Shown: positions 21,345 to 30,606 of the stretch, in pieces
How the letters are laid out: each line of letters begins with the position of its first letter
Numbering within the stretch: the first letter of the stretch is position 1
Assembly (NCBI GenBank): GCA_937625935.1
Contig: OW569361.1
Location: 186,001 to 250,000, forward strand
DNA from: Tetramitus jugosus
Taxonomy: Eukaryota; Heterolobosea; Eutetramitea; Acrasida; Vahlkampfiidae
Length of the DNA stretch: 64,000 nt
Direction: 5' to 3'
Made by a program: the position numbers and the translations under genes
Notes under the pieces: generated by a model
Told to the model about the DNA's origin: nothing
The model's input: only the letters and a program-made list of their open reading frames with translations
The model's database searches: none

Positions 21345-21632
21345 TTATTCTCTCTGTGTCGTTTCGATGGATGATGATGATGAAGATGAAAGAAGAGTAG
21401 TAGGAGAAGATTCGTTGTTGATATTGGAAGACTCGTTCGTTGAACAAGCTTGTTCTTCTTGCTGCTGTTGTTGTTGTTGTGAAGCTTCTTCTGCGGCTCT
21501 TTTCTCTGCATTTTCTCTTGCTTGCTTTTGTCTCTTGCGGATCATTGGAAGGAATTGATAGTAGGAACTGGCCATACCGAGAACGGCTGGGATCAGATAG
21601 ATCATGAACGGTCTCTTAAAAAGTGCTTGCAT
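21345..21632 (-). CDS. Small single-pass membrane protein, 95 residues
   Basis: Family not recognised. It has a short basic N-terminus (MQALFKRPF) and one hydrophobic segment at about residues 9-30 (IYLIPAVLGMASSYYQFL). A charged helix (RKRQKQARENAEKRAAEEA), a Gln run and a Ser run follow. The layout resembles small proteins of the mitochondrial inner membrane or ER, but I cannot choose between them. The real ATG and the clear membrane segment support it as a gene; the low-complexity tail lowers confidence. Confidence 0.55.
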   Translation of the reverse strand: MQALFKRPFMIYLIPAVLGMASSYYQFLPMIRKRQKQARENAEKRAAEEASQQQQQQQEEQACSTNESSNINNESSPTTLLSSSSSSSIETTQRE

Positions 21633-22220
21633 GATGGTAATGAGAATTCTGTTTTGTTGTTGTTGTGTGAAACTGGGTCGAATGGATAATTATTCTACCG
21701 ATGACGGGAAAAAGAGAACTAGTTGGAGTATTATCAATCTCCGCCTATTTTGTAAAGACGCCTTCACACATCACATGTCAGATGAAAGTTTTTATTGGGA
21801 CAAAAAGCGTTACAACTCCAGTTTCTCCTCTGTGAGCTCTCATTTTCGAGATGCGAACGTCGAGAATCGGAGGATTCGCACAGCTTTTCTGTGGTCCACA
21901 ACTACTGTCTTCCTACCAATCACCGTCATCATCATCATCACAAATTCCCCTCCTGTCAAAAAAACACATACACACGGCAAACACTCCCAACACCACCACC
22001 ACCAGCAAACGTTTGCACTCTCACAACATAACAAAGTAGAAAGTCAAAAAAGCTTTTTCAATTTTTTGTCTCACAAAATAGTAAACAGTCACGCCACCAC
22101 CACATTAAAAAAACACCCTCACACAACAACAACAACAACAATAACGTCACTGACTGTCGACTCTCAACAAACAACAAATAATAAAAAAGCTACACATCAA
22201 AAAAAAACCCCACAGCAACA
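21633..22220. other. Divergent intergenic region before CYRI
   Basis: 588 bp. The right half is a low-complexity leader of CA/AAC/ACC repeats and A runs that reads as a His/Thr/Lys-rich open frame ending over the CYRI start; composition and position mark it as 5' UTR rather than a gene. No RNA gene seen. Confidence 0.45.
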
Positions 22221-23207
22221 ATGAGTGATGAAATTAGCCTAGAGAACAACAACAACAACAATACTGACTCACAACAACAACAAGTAAATGACGGTAGCAA
22301 TGGCATTGATGCACAAACATCATCATCCAGTGCAGTCGATCCAACCATTCAAATGAAACAATCGTATGAAAATCTGTCATTGGATCAATCGATTGAAAAA
22401 TTGTTGGTCGACGGTAGCAAGCACCTGTCTGACGTGCACGGATTCAAGAGCGTGATTGGAGAGTTGCAACAGGTCAAGGGCGGTGCAGAAGACAACAAGA
22501 AGGAACTTCAGCGAATGGCCTATGCAAAGAATTTGCAACTGTTGGAACCCAATATTCAAATCATGAGGTCCATGAGTCTCTACAGTGAAATCCTGTGCCA
22601 GAAAGTGGTCGAATACGTGGCCAGTGTTGTAAAATCAGAACCGACAAATGCAGTGCCAAGCAGGGCACAAATGGAAACACTCATCAAAGTGTTGGACAAT
22701 GTGTTGATATTGGACTATTTGAAGACATGGCAAGCCGGTCTCAACAATGACTTTTCAATGTACAGAAGAGCGATGCAACACGTGAGAAAGGACTATAGTT
22801 TGACAGATGATGAAACATTGAGACATTTCTTGATCAGTGCCCACAACATTAACAAGGGACTGAAGAAGGATTTGCAAGATAAGGTTGACGGATTCGAAAA
22901 GGTGTTCATCCATGTGATTAAGCACTGTGTCGACTTGTTTGCCAAGGAACCACAACAGCATCAATTGATGCGTGTCTCCGTGTTCTGCGTCTTCTTGATT
23001 GACACCACTTTGGCCAACAATGAAAAAGTGGCATTTGCCAAGAAGCACCTAAAGTTTTCAAAGTTGTCAAAGTTGTTTGACGATCATCCACGTGTCCTCA
23101 TGTACAGCACTGACCTGTTCATGAATGTGCCTTACTACTTGAAGGGAAGCCCCAACTTTGTCCAATGCGCTGAAGATGACTCTGGTTTCAGTTGCTTCTC
23201 CAGATAG
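22221..23207 (+). CDS. CYRI (FAM49) family, Rac1-binding regulator of SCAR/WAVE
   Basis: 328 residues, one exon. After an Asn/Gln/Ser-rich leader of about 50 residues comes the CYFIP-related Rac1-binding domain. The diagnostic segment is NDFSMYRRAMQHVRKDY near residues 174-190 (animal CYRI has NDFSYYRRTLSRMR). The all-helical remainder ends with KYLKGSP-like and Cys-containing residues. CYRI proteins bind active Rac1 and oppose the SCAR/WAVE complex, limiting Arp2/3-driven protrusions. Animal members are myristoylated at Gly2; here residue 2 is Ser and the leader is long, so that anchor seems absent unless another start is used. Confidence 0.85.
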   Translation: MSDEISLENNNNNNTDSQQQQVNDGSNGIDAQTSSSSAVDPTIQMKQSYENLSLDQSIEKLLVDGSKHLSDVHGFKSVIGELQQVKGGAEDNKKELQRMAYAKNLQLLEPNIQIMRSMSLYSEILCQKVVEYVASVVKSEPTNAVPSRAQMETLIKVLDNVLILDYLKTWQAGLNNDFSMYRRAMQHVRKDYSLTDDETLRHFLISAHNINKGLKKDLQDKVDGFEKVFIHVIKHCVDLFAKEPQQHQLMRVSVFCVFLIDTTLANNEKVAFAKKHLKFSKLSKLFDDHPRVLMYSTDLFMNVPYYLKGSPNFVQCAEDDSGFSCFSR

Positions 23208-23539
23208 ATGATGTTGCACGCCTCTTGAGCAACAACAACTGACTGAAGCTTCATATTAGTAGTAGATTAGTAGTAGTAGTAGATAATGAACCACCACCGC
23301 CACCACACCAACAACTCATTTTTGACGGCAACGACCTTCCCACTGACACACACACATACGCACACCAGCAAACAACAACAAACACATACAGACACAACAA
23401 CAGCAACAATATATTCCAATATAAACATTTATTTCTAATTTGTTCCTGTTCTTCATTTCTTCTCAAAAAGAAGAGAAAATGCTTTACGTATGGTATTCAA
23501 TTGGGATTTTTTTAATATATTAAAATATGAGCGAAAAAA
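23208..23539. other. Intergenic region between CYRI and RRP36 (convergent)
   Basis: 332 bp that must hold both 3' UTRs. It contains a TAG-type microsatellite (AGTAGTAGATTAGTAGTAG, near 23260-23283), CACA/CAACAA runs and an AT-rich ATTTTTTTAATATATTAAAATA segment near 23506-23527. No gene. Confidence 0.5.
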
Positions 23540-24430
23540 TTAGTGAGTGCCACGATTTCCACTGGTGGTTGGCATCATGGTATGCTGTCTTGACTTTTGC
23601 TTCTTTCTCTGTCTTTGAATGTGCTTGTCACGTTGAGCACCAGTCATCTCATCTCTCTTTCGTTTCAGAACGAGCTGCTTCAGTTCCGAGTCCTTTAGGA
23701 AATATGGTTTCTTTCCCGTTTCAGCCACCAACTTTTTCTCATTCTCATAAAAGTCATGCTTCACCTTATCAATCAACTGATCGTGTTCAAAGCCCTTGCT
23801 CTTTGAGATGAGACGTGTCATCTTTCGCTGTATATCTCTCTTGACATTATAATCTAAATCGCGATTCTTCAGTGCAGCCTTGTACTCTTCAATCTCTTGT
23901 TGTTGCATCTCTCTCACGAAACCATACTTTCTGTTTAGCGAATTCTTGAGTGTTTGATTTTCCTTGAGTTGTCCCGCCGTAGCTGACGACAAGTCATCGA
24001 ACCGAGGATCACGAGATTTTATTTTTCCCATGGTTTGATACTTGCCCACTACATTAACAACTTTTGGTACCTTTGCCTTGGAGGATAGCTCTCTCGGTGC
24101 ATTCTTGTTCTTTTTCTTTTTTGGTTCTCCGACTCCGACACCACCATCTCCGACAGTTTGGGCGCGCATTACGTTGGTGGGCAATTCGCTCGTGTCATTT
24201 TTGATTTTTTGTTTCCGGACGCGATCCATTTCTTTTGCATGACGCTCCCGACGCTTTTGTGATTGTTGCTTCTTGAGCAATTGAAGTCGTTGTTCAAACG
24301 AAAGTTCTTTCAAATTTTCAACTTCATCATCATCGCTGTCTTCTTCTTCTTCATCATCATCATTGTCATCTTCTGTTGGAAAAGACTGTTCATTGTCATA
24401 TTCGTCTTCTTCTTCGCTGAATCGATTCAT
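23540..24430 (-). CDS. RRP36: RRP36-like ribosomal RNA processing protein
   Basis: 296 residues from the ATG at 24430, chosen because it precedes the acidic stretch directly; the longer frame to 24589 would cross into the neighbour's coding sequence. The N-terminus is Asp/Glu-rich, the middle very basic. The family core is present: SRDPRFDDLS near residue 145, then KYGFVREMQQQEIEEYKAALK, then KKPYFLKDSELKQLVLKRK near the end. RRP36 acts in the nucleolar SSU processome in early cleavage of the pre-18S rRNA region. It is divergent from the pseudouridine synthase, so two RNA-maturation genes share one promoter region. Confidence 0.85.
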   Translation of the reverse strand: MNRFSEEEDEYDNEQSFPTEDDNDDDEEEEDSDDDEVENLKELSFEQRLQLLKKQQSQKRRERHAKEMDRVRKQKIKNDTSELPTNVMRAQTVGDGGVGVGEPKKKKNKNAPRELSSKAKVPKVVNVVGKYQTMGKIKSRDPRFDDLSSATAGQLKENQTLKNSLNRKYGFVREMQQQEIEEYKAALKNRDLDYNVKRDIQRKMTRLISKSKGFEHDQLIDKVKHDFYENEKKLVAETGKKPYFLKDSELKQLVLKRKRDEMTGAQRDKHIQRQRKKQKSRQHTMMPTTSGNRGTH

Positions 24431-24566
24431 GTTTTTGGTTGTTGTTTGATTGTTTTTTTGCTGAGGCGGGGTCAATCTTTTCGTTGAACAAAAAACACTA
24501 ATTCTCCTCTCCCATCGCGCCAAAAACGCAACAAAAGTGAAACACAAAGACAGCAGTAGTTTCATT
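24431..24566. promoter_or_regulatory. Shared divergent promoter, RRP36 / pseudouridine synthase
   Basis: 136 bp between two outward-facing start codons. Contains TTGGTTGTTGTTTG repeats and an AACAAAAAACAC tract. No defined box recognised. Confidence 0.45.
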
Positions 24567-25859
24567 ATGGGCAAACGAAAGCGTTCCAATCAACAACAAT
24601 CATCATCATCTTCTCCATCTTCCATGCTCTCTACTGTTGCCAAACAACTCTCTAAAAAATCCAAAATGACTTCTGTAGTTTCTCCTCTCAACACATCAAC
24701 AACAACAACATTTTCAAAAATGGGTCGCAATCGTTCACTCTCCACCAGCACCAGCACCACCAACAACAACATTCCCATTCTTTTCAAAAATCGATCTGTT
24801 CTCATCATTGATAAACCATTTGATGTTCATTTGGACGGAAAAAATGAAAAAACTGTTGAAAAATTGATTAATGAACAACATTCGGATATGAATGAATGGT
24901 TAGAAGATGAAATTGTAGATCTTCGATTCAAGACTGAACGTCGAAAATTAAAATTTTGTCATCAATTGGACTATAGCACAAGTGGAGTCATGTGTCTCGC
25001 ATTTACAAGAGAGAGTTGTGCCCGAATCTCAACGTGTTTTCAATTTAGAACAGCTCAAAAGTGGTATTTGGCTGTGGTGTTGGGTCATTTGCACACGAAT
25101 GATTTGTTGTGTTTGAATAGGAATGATAATGATAATGATGCTGTGGAACCAACAGAGACAGAATTAGAAACAAAGAAAAAGAAGAAGAAACATGGGTCGT
25201 CAAAAGAGGAATTATTGTGTAGGATGCAAGGTGTGCGTGTCATTCATGACAATTCAAGTGGTGATGGCACTGAAAAAGAGTCGATTCAAATTGAGACGTG
25301 GATTGGTAATGATTTGGATGATGCACGTGGATTTCGAATGAGGAATTGGAACAAGTTGGATGCATCTGTTGATTCGCAAGCTGCGGTGACTGCACAAGAG
25401 GAAAAGATGAAGTTGAGTGATGCGAGATTGGGTGAGACGAATTGCACAATATTGAATCGAGGTTACTATTTGGTTCCTGTGCCCGTGTCAGAGGATCAGT
25501 CGCAACAAGGCAGTGCAGATTCGAATGAGACGGCACAAACGACTCAGCCACCAAAATTCAAGCGAGTTCCAGTGACAAAGGTACTGCTGAAGCCAAAGAC
25601 TGGTCGGAGGCATCAATTGAGGCTGCACATGAAGCATATTGGTCATGCCATATGTGGAGATGCAACATATGCAGAAGATTTTGAAGCTCATCGGATGATG
25701 CTTCATGCATGGCGCCTCACACTGCCCATTGATTTCAATGATCAGAGCTATAAGAGGCCGACAAGGTATACGAACAAGGGTGTGAATGAACGGACGCCAA
25801 TGATTACATTTGAAACAGAGGATCCATTCAAAGGTGTCTTGTTCAAATGGGATCAATAA
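24567..25859 (+). CDS. RluA-family RNA pseudouridine synthase
   Basis: 430 residues from the ATG at 24567. The Ser-rich basic leader precedes the catalytic domain. Motifs are VLIIDKPFDVHLDG, the catalytic HQLDYSTSG loop (residues 132-140, catalytic Asp135) and AQKWYLAVV. After a long Asp/Glu/Lys-rich insert come PVTKVLLKPKTGRRHQLRLHMKHIGHAICGDATY and MMLHAWRL. These are the standard RluA/RPUSD blocks. The enzyme converts selected uridines in RNA to pseudouridine; the RNA target cannot be told from sequence. The stop codon sits inside an AATAAA signal. It could be the RPUSD1-like group, but orthology is uncertain. Confidence 0.9.
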   Translation: MGKRKRSNQQQSSSSSPSSMLSTVAKQLSKKSKMTSVVSPLNTSTTTTFSKMGRNRSLSTSTSTTNNNIPILFKNRSVLIIDKPFDVHLDGKNEKTVEKLINEQHSDMNEWLEDEIVDLRFKTERRKLKFCHQLDYSTSGVMCLAFTRESCARISTCFQFRTAQKWYLAVVLGHLHTNDLLCLNRNDNDNDAVEPTETELETKKKKKKHGSSKEELLCRMQGVRVIHDNSSGDGTEKESIQIETWIGNDLDDARGFRMRNWNKLDASVDSQAAVTAQEEKMKLSDARLGETNCTILNRGYYLVPVPVSEDQSQQGSADSNETAQTTQPPKFKRVPVTKVLLKPKTGRRHQLRLHMKHIGHAICGDATYAEDFEAHRMMLHAWRLTLPIDFNDQSYKRPTRYTNKGVNERTPMITFETEDPFKGVLFKWDQ

Positions 25860-25860
25860 A
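25855..25860 (+). promoter_or_regulatory. Polyadenylation signal overlapping a stop codon
   Basis: AATAAA contains the TAA stop (25857-25859) of the pseudouridine synthase, implying a 3' UTR of only some tens of bases. A TTTATT on the same strand just after it gives the convergent WD40 gene a possible signal on its strand too. Confidence 0.6.
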
Positions 25861-25905
25861 TATTTATATTTTGTTGGATTCATTCCTAGTTTCAATGCTT
25901 GTTGT

Positions 25906-27516
25906 TCATATCTTGTTCTCTACTTTGTTGAATTGTTGTTCCAGTTCATAGGGATAGGAACTGTGAAGGTACGTCCTATTCAATCGAATGACCATGGACC
26001 TAACTATTTCACTCAATGTTTTGGTTGGTTGGAATGGTATGTTGTTCTTGAGTTCAACTCTTTGTGACTCCACAAAGAACAGTCGCTTATTCAATTCTTC
26101 TTCTCGTTCAACAAAGTGAATCCTTTGCATTTCTACATTGGCTTGGATCTGCTTAATCTCCCTTTCAAACTTTAGTTTCTCAGAGGTAAACTTGATCTTC
26201 TCTTGTTTGACCTCATGAATGCTATCGTTCAAGATTTTCTTCTGTTGATCCAGTGTCCTTTCCTTTTCTTCTACTTCCTTGAGAGAAACTTCAAGTAGAT
26301 GCTTACTCTGATCAAGAGATAATAACGAAGCGTAAAAAAGATCGAAGTTGTCCTTAAAATTCTCTTTCTTTGGAGTGTTCATTGGTGAAAATAACGAACG
26401 TTCTGCATGTCGAGCCTGAGTCTTGATAGGAGAGAGAGCAATTGTGGAGTTAAAGTCTTCAGGATACTCTGATATCACAGAGTAGTCTAAAAACTCGAGA
26501 GAGGTGGTGGATTCACTCCAAACATCCTCTATCAAACCTTCGGATGACCTCTGGAACTTGTACACATGAATACTTCTGTTACTAAACGACATCCACATGA
26601 AATTCTTAATAGATATCATCGCATGAACGTAACCTTTCAGTATCACCAATTCATGAACTTGTTCGGCATTAGAAGCTCTAAACACTCGTATCTTCTTGTC
26701 ATTTGATGCTGCTAGAACAAGTCCATTTGCTATGTGCAAGCAGTTGATGATGCTATTCAAACAACACACAGACTTTACCAAGACAAGAGAATCATTCTCA
26801 ATATTCCATACATTAATCATTCCTCCCTTACAAGAGCTCCATATTCGATCATTTTCGGCATCATACACCAGTTGAAGGATGCTATTCTCGTGGACTTTTT
26901 CTTCGAACAAAATCGAACCAGACATATTCCACAGTCTAACGTTACCATCATCACTCCCTGACCATACTCTCTCACCTACACAAATAACACTATTGATCCA
27001 TCCTTTCAATCCAAAACTTGTATGTACAAGTTCTCCCTCTTCATTCCAGTACTTTATCGTTCCATCCGCACTCACACTAATGATGACACCATTCAAACAA
27101 AGAGTCATATCTGAAATAGGAGCCGAGTGACAACTATCACAATTTTTCAACAGGCATCTTTTTCGAATGGACCATATCTGAATCTGACCATTTGCACAAC
27201 CACACCACATATTCTGTCCCACAATTGTGAATACCACGACATGAGTTCTTTGCGATCGTGCTGTCCTGCATTGAAATGACTCTGATATCGTTCCAACAAG
27301 TGTAGTGACTATAGAGGCGTTAGAAGCATTTCTGATGATAATATTACCATCTTTTTGTCCACACCATACTTCGTTGTAGGATCGAACATAGCAGAATGAC
27401 CTGGCGTCCACCTGATGATAATGTTTCACCCATTGAATCACCGAATCTGTACCTGGAGTCGGCTGAGTAGTAGATGTATTGAGAGGCAACGGATAAGTTC
27501 TACTTCTCTTTCTCAT
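25906..27516 (-). CDS. WD40 beta-propeller protein with C-terminal coiled coil
   Basis: 536 residues, one exon. Degenerate WD40 repeats fill about residues 35-320. Recognisable strands include VWCGQKDGNIIIRN, MWCGCANGQIQIWS, VISVSADGTIKYWN, VWSGSDDGNVRLWN, IWSSCKGGMINVWN and VLAASNDKKIRVFR. After a linker with basic and Ser/Pro residues, about residues 390-500 form a charged coiled coil (KHLLEVSLKEVEEKERTLDQ, KIKFTSEKLKFEREIKQIQ). I recognise no specific orthologue; a scaffold role is inferred from architecture. It is divergent from MTHFS and convergent with the pseudouridine synthase, 46 bp away. Confidence 0.8.
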   Translation of the reverse strand: MRKRSRTYPLPLNTSTTQPTPGTDSVIQWVKHYHQVDARSFCYVRSYNEVWCGQKDGNIIIRNASNASIVTTLVGTISESFQCRTARSQRTHVVVFTIVGQNMWCGCANGQIQIWSIRKRCLLKNCDSCHSAPISDMTLCLNGVIISVSADGTIKYWNEEGELVHTSFGLKGWINSVICVGERVWSGSDDGNVRLWNMSGSILFEEKVHENSILQLVYDAENDRIWSSCKGGMINVWNIENDSLVLVKSVCCLNSIINCLHIANGLVLAASNDKKIRVFRASNAEQVHELVILKGYVHAMISIKNFMWMSFSNRSIHVYKFQRSSEGLIEDVWSESTTSLEFLDYSVISEYPEDFNSTIALSPIKTQARHAERSLFSPMNTPKKENFKDNFDLFYASLLSLDQSKHLLEVSLKEVEEKERTLDQQKKILNDSIHEVKQEKIKFTSEKLKFEREIKQIQANVEMQRIHFVEREEELNKRLFFVESQRVELKNNIPFQPTKTLSEIVRSMVIRLNRTYLHSSYPYELEQQFNKVENKI

Positions 27517-27659
27517 CTTTAGATTCTGAACTATTGCAACGGTCGTACAATGTTTTTTGGAGCCAAATCAATTTGGCCGATCCGAAAAGATATTCCGGTC
27601 AAACCCACGGCGAACAAACAAAACAAACAAAACAAACAAAGCAAACAAAACAACCAAAC
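27517..27659. promoter_or_regulatory. Divergent promoter, WD40 gene / MTHFS, with AACAAAC repeat
   Basis: 143 bp. Its right end is a short tandem repeat of ACAAA/CAAAC units (about 27616-27655) that reads in frame as repeating KQT before the MTHFS ATG. It is preceded by an in-frame TTG, not an ATG, so I treat it as 5' leader. Confidence 0.5.
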
Positions 27660-28418
27660 ATGATGATCAATGAGATGAAGATTGCCCTCAGGAAACAAAT
27701 GAGAAAGGCCTTACGGGACGGATTATCCCTCAAAGACAAGCAACTTGCGAGCTCTCAGCTCATTCAATTACTCACAGCTTCCAAGATCTTTCAAGAGTGT
27801 ACACACATTTGTTGTTATGCACCCATGTTAAGAGAAGAAGTGGATACATTGCCATTGATCCATCAGGTACTAGGTACAGACAGTTACAAGTCATTGTACA
27901 TGCCTGTCATGCACAACAATCAAGACATTCATATGCTTCGTGTGAGAGACATGGAGGACTTTGGTACGTTTGAAGGACATCGAAATCCGTTTGGTATCTT
28001 GGAGCCACCAGAGAATTCTCTTTTATATCGGAGTAATTTGATGGATGATCTGAAGGAGTGGGCAGAGAAGGAGAAGGAGCGGAAAATGAAGGGAAAGCAG
28101 GAGGATCTGAGAGAGAGCACAGAGGACGGAGGATCTGTTACAAGGCAACAAGTATCATTTGTGCCGAGAGTATTGGTGGTTACTCCTGGATTGGCATTTG
28201 ATTTGAATGGTCGAAGATTGGGCAGAGGTAAGGGATACTATGATCGATTCATTCGTTCTCTCAGGAATCTCACGAGAGAGAACAATATACCTTTAACTTT
28301 GATTGCTCCCGTTTTTCCATGTCAGATCGTGGAAGAGGTGCCAGCAGAGCCTTCTCATGATGAGAATGTGGACATTGTGTTCAGCACGACCGTAACTGAA
28401 CCTCTCAATCGTCTGTAG
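27660..28418 (+). CDS. MTHFS: 5-formyltetrahydrofolate cyclo-ligase (5,10-methenyl-THF synthetase)
   Basis: 252 residues from the ATG at 27660. N-terminal KIALRKQMRKAL fits the usual first helix with the ATP-contacting basic residues. HICCYAPMLREEVDTLPL follows. The family signature lies near residues 175-196 (VVTPGLAFDLNGRRLGRGKGYYDRF), where the Gly/Lys/Tyr/Asp loop binds ATP and folate. An Asp/Glu/Lys-rich insert of about 35 residues precedes the signature. The enzyme converts 5-formyl-THF to 5,10-methenyl-THF using ATP, returning the stored folate to one-carbon metabolism. Probably cytosolic, since no targeting peptide is apparent with this start. Confidence 0.93.
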   Translation: MMINEMKIALRKQMRKALRDGLSLKDKQLASSQLIQLLTASKIFQECTHICCYAPMLREEVDTLPLIHQVLGTDSYKSLYMPVMHNNQDIHMLRVRDMEDFGTFEGHRNPFGILEPPENSLLYRSNLMDDLKEWAEKEKERKMKGKQEDLRESTEDGGSVTRQQVSFVPRVLVVTPGLAFDLNGRRLGRGKGYYDRFIRSLRNLTRENNIPLTLIAPVFPCQIVEEVPAEPSHDENVDIVFSTTVTEPLNRL

Positions 28419-28676
28419 AGTCCTTCAGTGAACTAGTTCTGGTAACTAACGACAAGGCATGTGCTCAACTTACAAATTGTTGCATCCTTGTTGTTCGATA
28501 AGATTAGTTGACGAGGGTGAAAACAGTTCACACAGCGAACAATATGATTCCCAATGAAGACTTAGGATCACAAATTTCCTCCCTGCGAGAGTTCATCTTC
28601 TAAGAAACAAACACACATGATGATCTTCGTTGTTTATTCAATTTCTTGATATCCTGGTGTGTCGAACATGGATAGG

Positions 28677-29150
28677 CTACTTGTTAGGGTATGGAGATGT
28701 TTGGCGAGCTTGAGCCAATGATTCTCTGAGTACCTCCACTTCTTCCTTCAACTTCTGATTTTCTTCTCTCAAGCCTTGGCATTCCTCAGTAACAAGATTG
28801 AGCTTACATGTCATTGCACTTTGATACCTTGAATGCTTCTCATTGTCCTTCTTTACCTCTTTTCTAAGGTTTCGGCTTTCCTTTTGATTCTGTTCAAGAA
28901 GAGTCTTCCAGTGTCTACTCTCTTCTTTACTTTTTTCAAGTTCAAGTCCTCTTTGCTTGCTTTCTTCTTTGACATCAACTATTTTTTGAAGGGTCATTTT
29001 CAGAAACTTATCCTTGTCTTTGAGCTTTGTTGCGAGTAGTCCCACTGCTTTCTTAGTTACAGCATTATACTGGCAACCACGGGCACACTCTTCGTGAATA
29101 TCCTCAATATCAAGAATGTTGATAGATGCGTTGTTGTTCGAGCTGTTCAT
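28677..29150 (-). CDS. Coiled-coil protein, short member of a tandem pair
   Basis: 157 residues. The first 80 are nearly the same as those of the neighbour at 29267-30151 (ILDIEDIHEECARGCQYNAVTK, then FLKMTLQKIVDVKEESKQRG). The N-terminal segment with two Cys (ECARGC) may be a small folded head. The rest is a continuous Glu/Lys/Leu-rich coiled coil, with no counterpart to the C-terminal 120 residues of the longer copy. Family unknown. The two genes lie head-to-tail 116 bp apart, so this is a recent tandem duplication with loss or replacement of the tail. Confidence 0.65.
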   Translation of the reverse strand: MNSSNNNASINILDIEDIHEECARGCQYNAVTKKAVGLLATKLKDKDKFLKMTLQKIVDVKEESKQRGLELEKSKEESRHWKTLLEQNQKESRNLRKEVKKDNEKHSRYQSAMTCKLNLVTEECQGLREENQKLKEEVEVLRESLAQARQTSPYPNK

Positions 29151-29266
29151 GTTGATTAATTTTGTTAGTTGAAACTTTACAGTTGTTTTTCAATAGGTGG
29201 AAGACAAATGAGGGATATGAATGGGCAATTTATTCAAGGATACACGACCCCATGGGAATCTTAGTT

Positions 29267-30151
29267 CTACTTTTTCTTTGACATACTATCGATTGCATCG
29301 TTGATACTGTTCTTGAGCTCTTCGATGTCAATTTCAAGGTAATTATCCAAGAATAGTGTCTTGGAGACATCCTCATACACTATCTCTCCCTTTGTTTCCA
29401 AGTAGTCCCTCACATGGGTAAGGAAATCAACCTTTTCTTCCTCCCTCATTAAATCATATTGAGCTTTGATATGGTCAATGTGGGCGATAGAGTTTCTGGT
29501 AGCCTTGAGGTTCCCTCGACGGAGTCTCTCATGAAACAAACATACTAACTTTTCCACACCAATTATCCACTTCATGTCTTTCAATTCTTTTCTAATTTCA
29601 TTGTCAGACTCTCTGAGGGTCTCTAATTCCTTGGTCGTAAGGTCCAGTCTGTGAGTGAGTGAGTCAATCTTCTCCTTTTGGTTCTCCACCATGAGTTTCA
29701 AACTTTGGCGTTCCTTTTGGTCTTGTTCAAATTGTACTTGGTTCTGCTTGACGACTAGCTCCAAGCGTCGACGCTCCTTTTGATCTTGTTCAAATTGTAC
29801 TTGGTTCTGCTTGATTCTGAGTTCCAAGCGTCTACGTTCATTTCTGCTCTGTACAAGTTCCTTTTGGTTCTCTTCAAGTTGTCGTTGGTTCTGCTCAAGT
29901 ATGAGTTCCCATCGTCGAAGCGCTTCTTGACTCTGTTGAAGTTCAAGCCCTCTTTGCTTGCTCTCTTCTTTGACATCAACTATTTTTTGAAGGGTCATTT
30001 TCAGAAACTTATCCTTGTCTGCGAGTTTTTTTGCCACGAGTTCTACCGCTCTCTTTGTTACAGAATTAAACTGGCATCCACGGGCACATTCTTGGTGGAT
30101 ATCCTCAATATCAAGGATCTTGGTTGAAGGGTTGATGGCAGTGCTGCTCAT
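29267..30151 (-). CDS. Coiled-coil protein, long member of a tandem pair
   Basis: 294 residues. It shares the head ILDIEDIHQECARGCQFNSVTK with its neighbour. The coil contains repeated units with a period of about 21 residues (QNQVQFEQDQKERRRLEL... twice, plus weaker copies) that are also near-identical in DNA around 29711-29840, so the coil grew by internal duplication. The C-terminal domain from about residue 200 looks folded (EKLVCLFHERLRRGN, YDLMREEEKVDFLTHVRDYL) and is lacking in the short copy. I recognise no known family. Confidence 0.7.
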   Translation of the reverse strand: MSSTAINPSTKILDIEDIHQECARGCQFNSVTKRAVELVAKKLADKDKFLKMTLQKIVDVKEESKQRGLELQQSQEALRRWELILEQNQRQLEENQKELVQSRNERRRLELRIKQNQVQFEQDQKERRRLELVVKQNQVQFEQDQKERQSLKLMVENQKEKIDSLTHRLDLTTKELETLRESDNEIRKELKDMKWIIGVEKLVCLFHERLRRGNLKATRNSIAHIDHIKAQYDLMREEEKVDFLTHVRDYLETKGEIVYEDVSKTLFLDNYLEIDIEELKNSINDAIDSMSKKK

Positions 30152-30606
30152 GTTGATTAGAGTTGTTTTTCAGTTTTATCTTCTTCTCTTGCGAAAAATT
30201 ATTCAAACTGTTTTACGAGTATCAGTTAACAGATCAGTTAGGGTGGTTAATCAAATTCTCCGAGACAGTTCTTCTATTCAAACCATTTCCAATGATTCTA
30301 TTACTGTAGAATACAAACGGGAAGAAGACTTCGTTGAGAGGAAGTGGGAGATTGATTGAAGGAGCATAGCTTTTTACCGTCAGACTGAATTCCTCTCAAA
30401 ACTCTATGAAAACTATTCTATCTAGGTCTTGTGCAGATTAGGCAACTATCCAAGCTTTTAGATTCAATATTTACAAATGGCACCACATCGTCCAACTATT
30501 GACTCTGTTCACACCACCTTGTCGGAAGCTCACGAGCGAGAGATAAAAAAACTTATTTTTGGAATCACAAAAGAACAACGGAAAGCACCAAACTAAACAG
30601 AAGAAC
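30152..30606. other. Divergent intergenic region with a possible gene fragment
   Basis: 455 bp between divergent genes. A stretch at about 30207-30359 (+) reads without stop as VLRVSVNRSVRVVNQIL...EYKREEDFVERKWEID and then stops; it lacks an ATG of its own. It may be a remnant or chance. The rest shows nothing clear. Confidence 0.3.

Noticed and set aside
21604..22224. 206-codon plus-strand frame with many His, Thr and Lys
   Set aside because: Low-complexity CA-rich leader that runs into the CYRI start codon and overlaps the small membrane protein on the other strand.
24431..24589. Hydrophobic N-terminal extension of RRP36
   Set aside because: It overlaps the pseudouridine synthase start on the other strand and would give a nucleolar protein a signal-like peptide.
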